This document shows, piece after piece, positions 6,077-6,501 of a stretch of DNA of 6,501 nucleotides. The position numbers were made by a program, and so were the translations under genes. The notes under the pieces were generated by a model. It had not been told where the DNA came from. It did no database searches and was given only the letters and a program-made list of their open reading frames with translations. Origin of the DNA: an uncultured Bacilli bacterium (GTDB taxonomy: Bacteria > Bacillota_I > Bacilli_A > RF39 > UBA660); NCBI GenBank assembly GCA_944372725.1, contig CALWAA010000063.1:1-6501 (forward strand), read 5' to 3'. Position 1 is the stretch's first letter. Every line of letters begins with the position of its first letter.

Positions 6077-6436
6077 GTGATTATCTTGAAAATAAATAAT
6101 AATCGTGATTATGAAGCCATGAAAATGGAAGGCTGTTTTGATGCGCAATACAAAGCAGGAGAAAAAGAAATTTATCCAGAAGCATGTGATATGAGTGCTT
6201 GTATGTGTATGCCAAATATGATGGGGGAAACTATTCCAGGAGTAGTTTGTCCACCAGTTTATGAATGCCCTAGAGAAACAGTAGTTAATCGTTATATTTG
6301 CCATGAAGTACCTCATATCATACCATGTAATACCAGAATTATTAATCATCATATTTATCGTCATACTTATATGCCAGCTTATTCTTGTTGCGAAGAAAAT
6401 GAAGTACAAAATGTTTATGAAAGAAGATGTTGTTAA
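6077..6436 (+). CDS. CotD-like Cys/His-rich spore coat protein
   Basis: This 119-aa protein has 12 cysteines (20, 37, 42, 44, 58, 64, 75, 84, 104, 105, 118, 119), 5 histidines, many Met and Tyr, no membrane segment and no signal peptide. The central part (about 57-97: VCPPVYECPRETVVNRYICHEVPHIIP, then IINHHIYRHTY) follows the pattern of CotD inner spore coat proteins, in which a short Cys-containing stretch leads to VPHIHP and TxVVNHHxYxH repeats. CotD is built into the coat by the mother cell, where Cys and Tyr crosslinks may harden it. The N-terminal 55 residues, with a CxMSACMCM cluster (37-45), are not ones I recognise from CotD. The start is GTG 6077, 4 nt after AGGAGG (6067-6072); TTG 6086 would be 13 nt away. 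A sporulation-type -10 precedes it and a terminator overlaps its end. The family call rests on motif pattern from memory. Confidence 0.78.
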   Translation: MIILKINNNRDYEAMKMEGCFDAQYKAGEKEIYPEACDMSACMCMPNMMGETIPGVVCPPVYECPRETVVNRYICHEVPHIIPCNTRIINHHIYRHTYMPAYSCCEENEVQNVYERRCC

Positions 6437-6447
6437 TCTTCTTTTTT
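6420..6447 (+). terminator. Rho-independent terminator overlapping the coat gene's 3' end
   Basis: AAAGAAGAT (6420-6428) pairs perfectly with ATCTTCTTT (6436-6444) around a 7-nt loop, inside a T-run reaching 6447. The left arm encodes part of the C-terminal YERRCC tail and the stop codon is at the loop edge. The stem is AT-rich but nine pairs long and well placed. Confidence 0.65.
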
Positions 6448-6470
6448 GATGGAAAAATATGCTAGGAATA

Positions 6471-6499
6471 TTGTATTTTGTAATTTTCTATGATATATT
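6471..6499 (+). promoter_or_regulatory. Possible promoter for a gene beyond the right edge
   Basis: TTGTAT (6471-6476), a 17-nt spacer and TATATT (6494-6499), with TGA (6491-6493) immediately before giving an extended -10. The -35 matches consensus only at TTG. It follows the terminator at 6420-6447, where a new transcript would be expected. The surrounding sequence is AT-rich, so this is tentative. Confidence 0.35.
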
Positions 6500-6501
6500 A
6501 A

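Noticed and set aside
6047..6409. Minus-strand 120-codon open frame opposite the CotD-like gene
   Set aside because: It is a shadow of the coat gene; its Trp/Phe/His-rich translation reflects complementary codons, while the plus strand has a strong ribosome site, a family pattern and a terminator.
6449..6493. Fourteen-codon frame starting ATG GAA AAA after the coat gene
   Set aside because: It has no ribosome site, starts directly after the terminator U-tract and is too short to support.
1..6501. CRISPR arrays, insertion sequences, tRNA, rRNA or SRP RNA genes
   Set aside because: I saw no spaced direct repeats, transposase motifs or recognisable RNA gene signatures on either strand.

Overview
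The window is a low-GC, AT-rich bacterial chromosome segment with the look of an uncultured Bacilli/Mollicutes-like Firmicute. The evidence is the very AT-rich codon use, strong AAGGAGG-type ribosome binding sites, Firmicute-type promoters and U-tract terminators, and two sporulation-family genes (SpoIIP-like, CotD-like). The tryptophan codons I checked (five, in four genes) are TGG, which favours the standard code over the mycoplasma code. Species cannot be named from this window.

Layout, left to right. Positions 1-190 are a divergent control region. A minus-strand gene starts at 16 and runs off the left edge; it has a good sigma-A promoter (64-91) and a perfect inverted repeat (36-62) over its predicted transcription start. 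A plus-strand TTGACA element (141-146) faces right. The first right-facing unit holds a SpoIIP-family protein (191-1126), a small single-pass membrane protein that overlaps it by 14 bp (1113-1442), and a two-domain ABC-F ATPase (1488-3335). Next is a ZnuA/TroA-type lipoprotein (3396-4253) with its own probable promoter; a terminator begins inside its last codons. The SRP GTPase gene ffh (4307-5614) follows, with a promoter that overlaps that terminator. A four-helix membrane protein (5624-6022) is close behind ffh. Last is a Cys/His-rich CotD-like spore coat protein (6077-6436), preceded by a mother-cell-sigma-like -10 element and closed by a terminator overlapping its 3' end. The final 54 bases hold only a possible promoter for the next gene.

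How the genes relate. SpoIIP, the small membrane protein and the CotD-like protein point to an endospore programme or its remnants. Ffh and the ABC-F protein are housekeeping translation and secretion factors. The most notable feature is that two proteins whose families use histidine-centred metal sites keep the fold motifs but have lost those ligands. The SpoIIP-like protein has Asn, Asp, Gln and Gln where the family has His, Glu, His and Glu. The ZnuA-like lipoprotein has Glu, Glu and Ser where the family has three His (or His/His/Glu). I could not run alignments; the family comparisons are from memory of the motifs.
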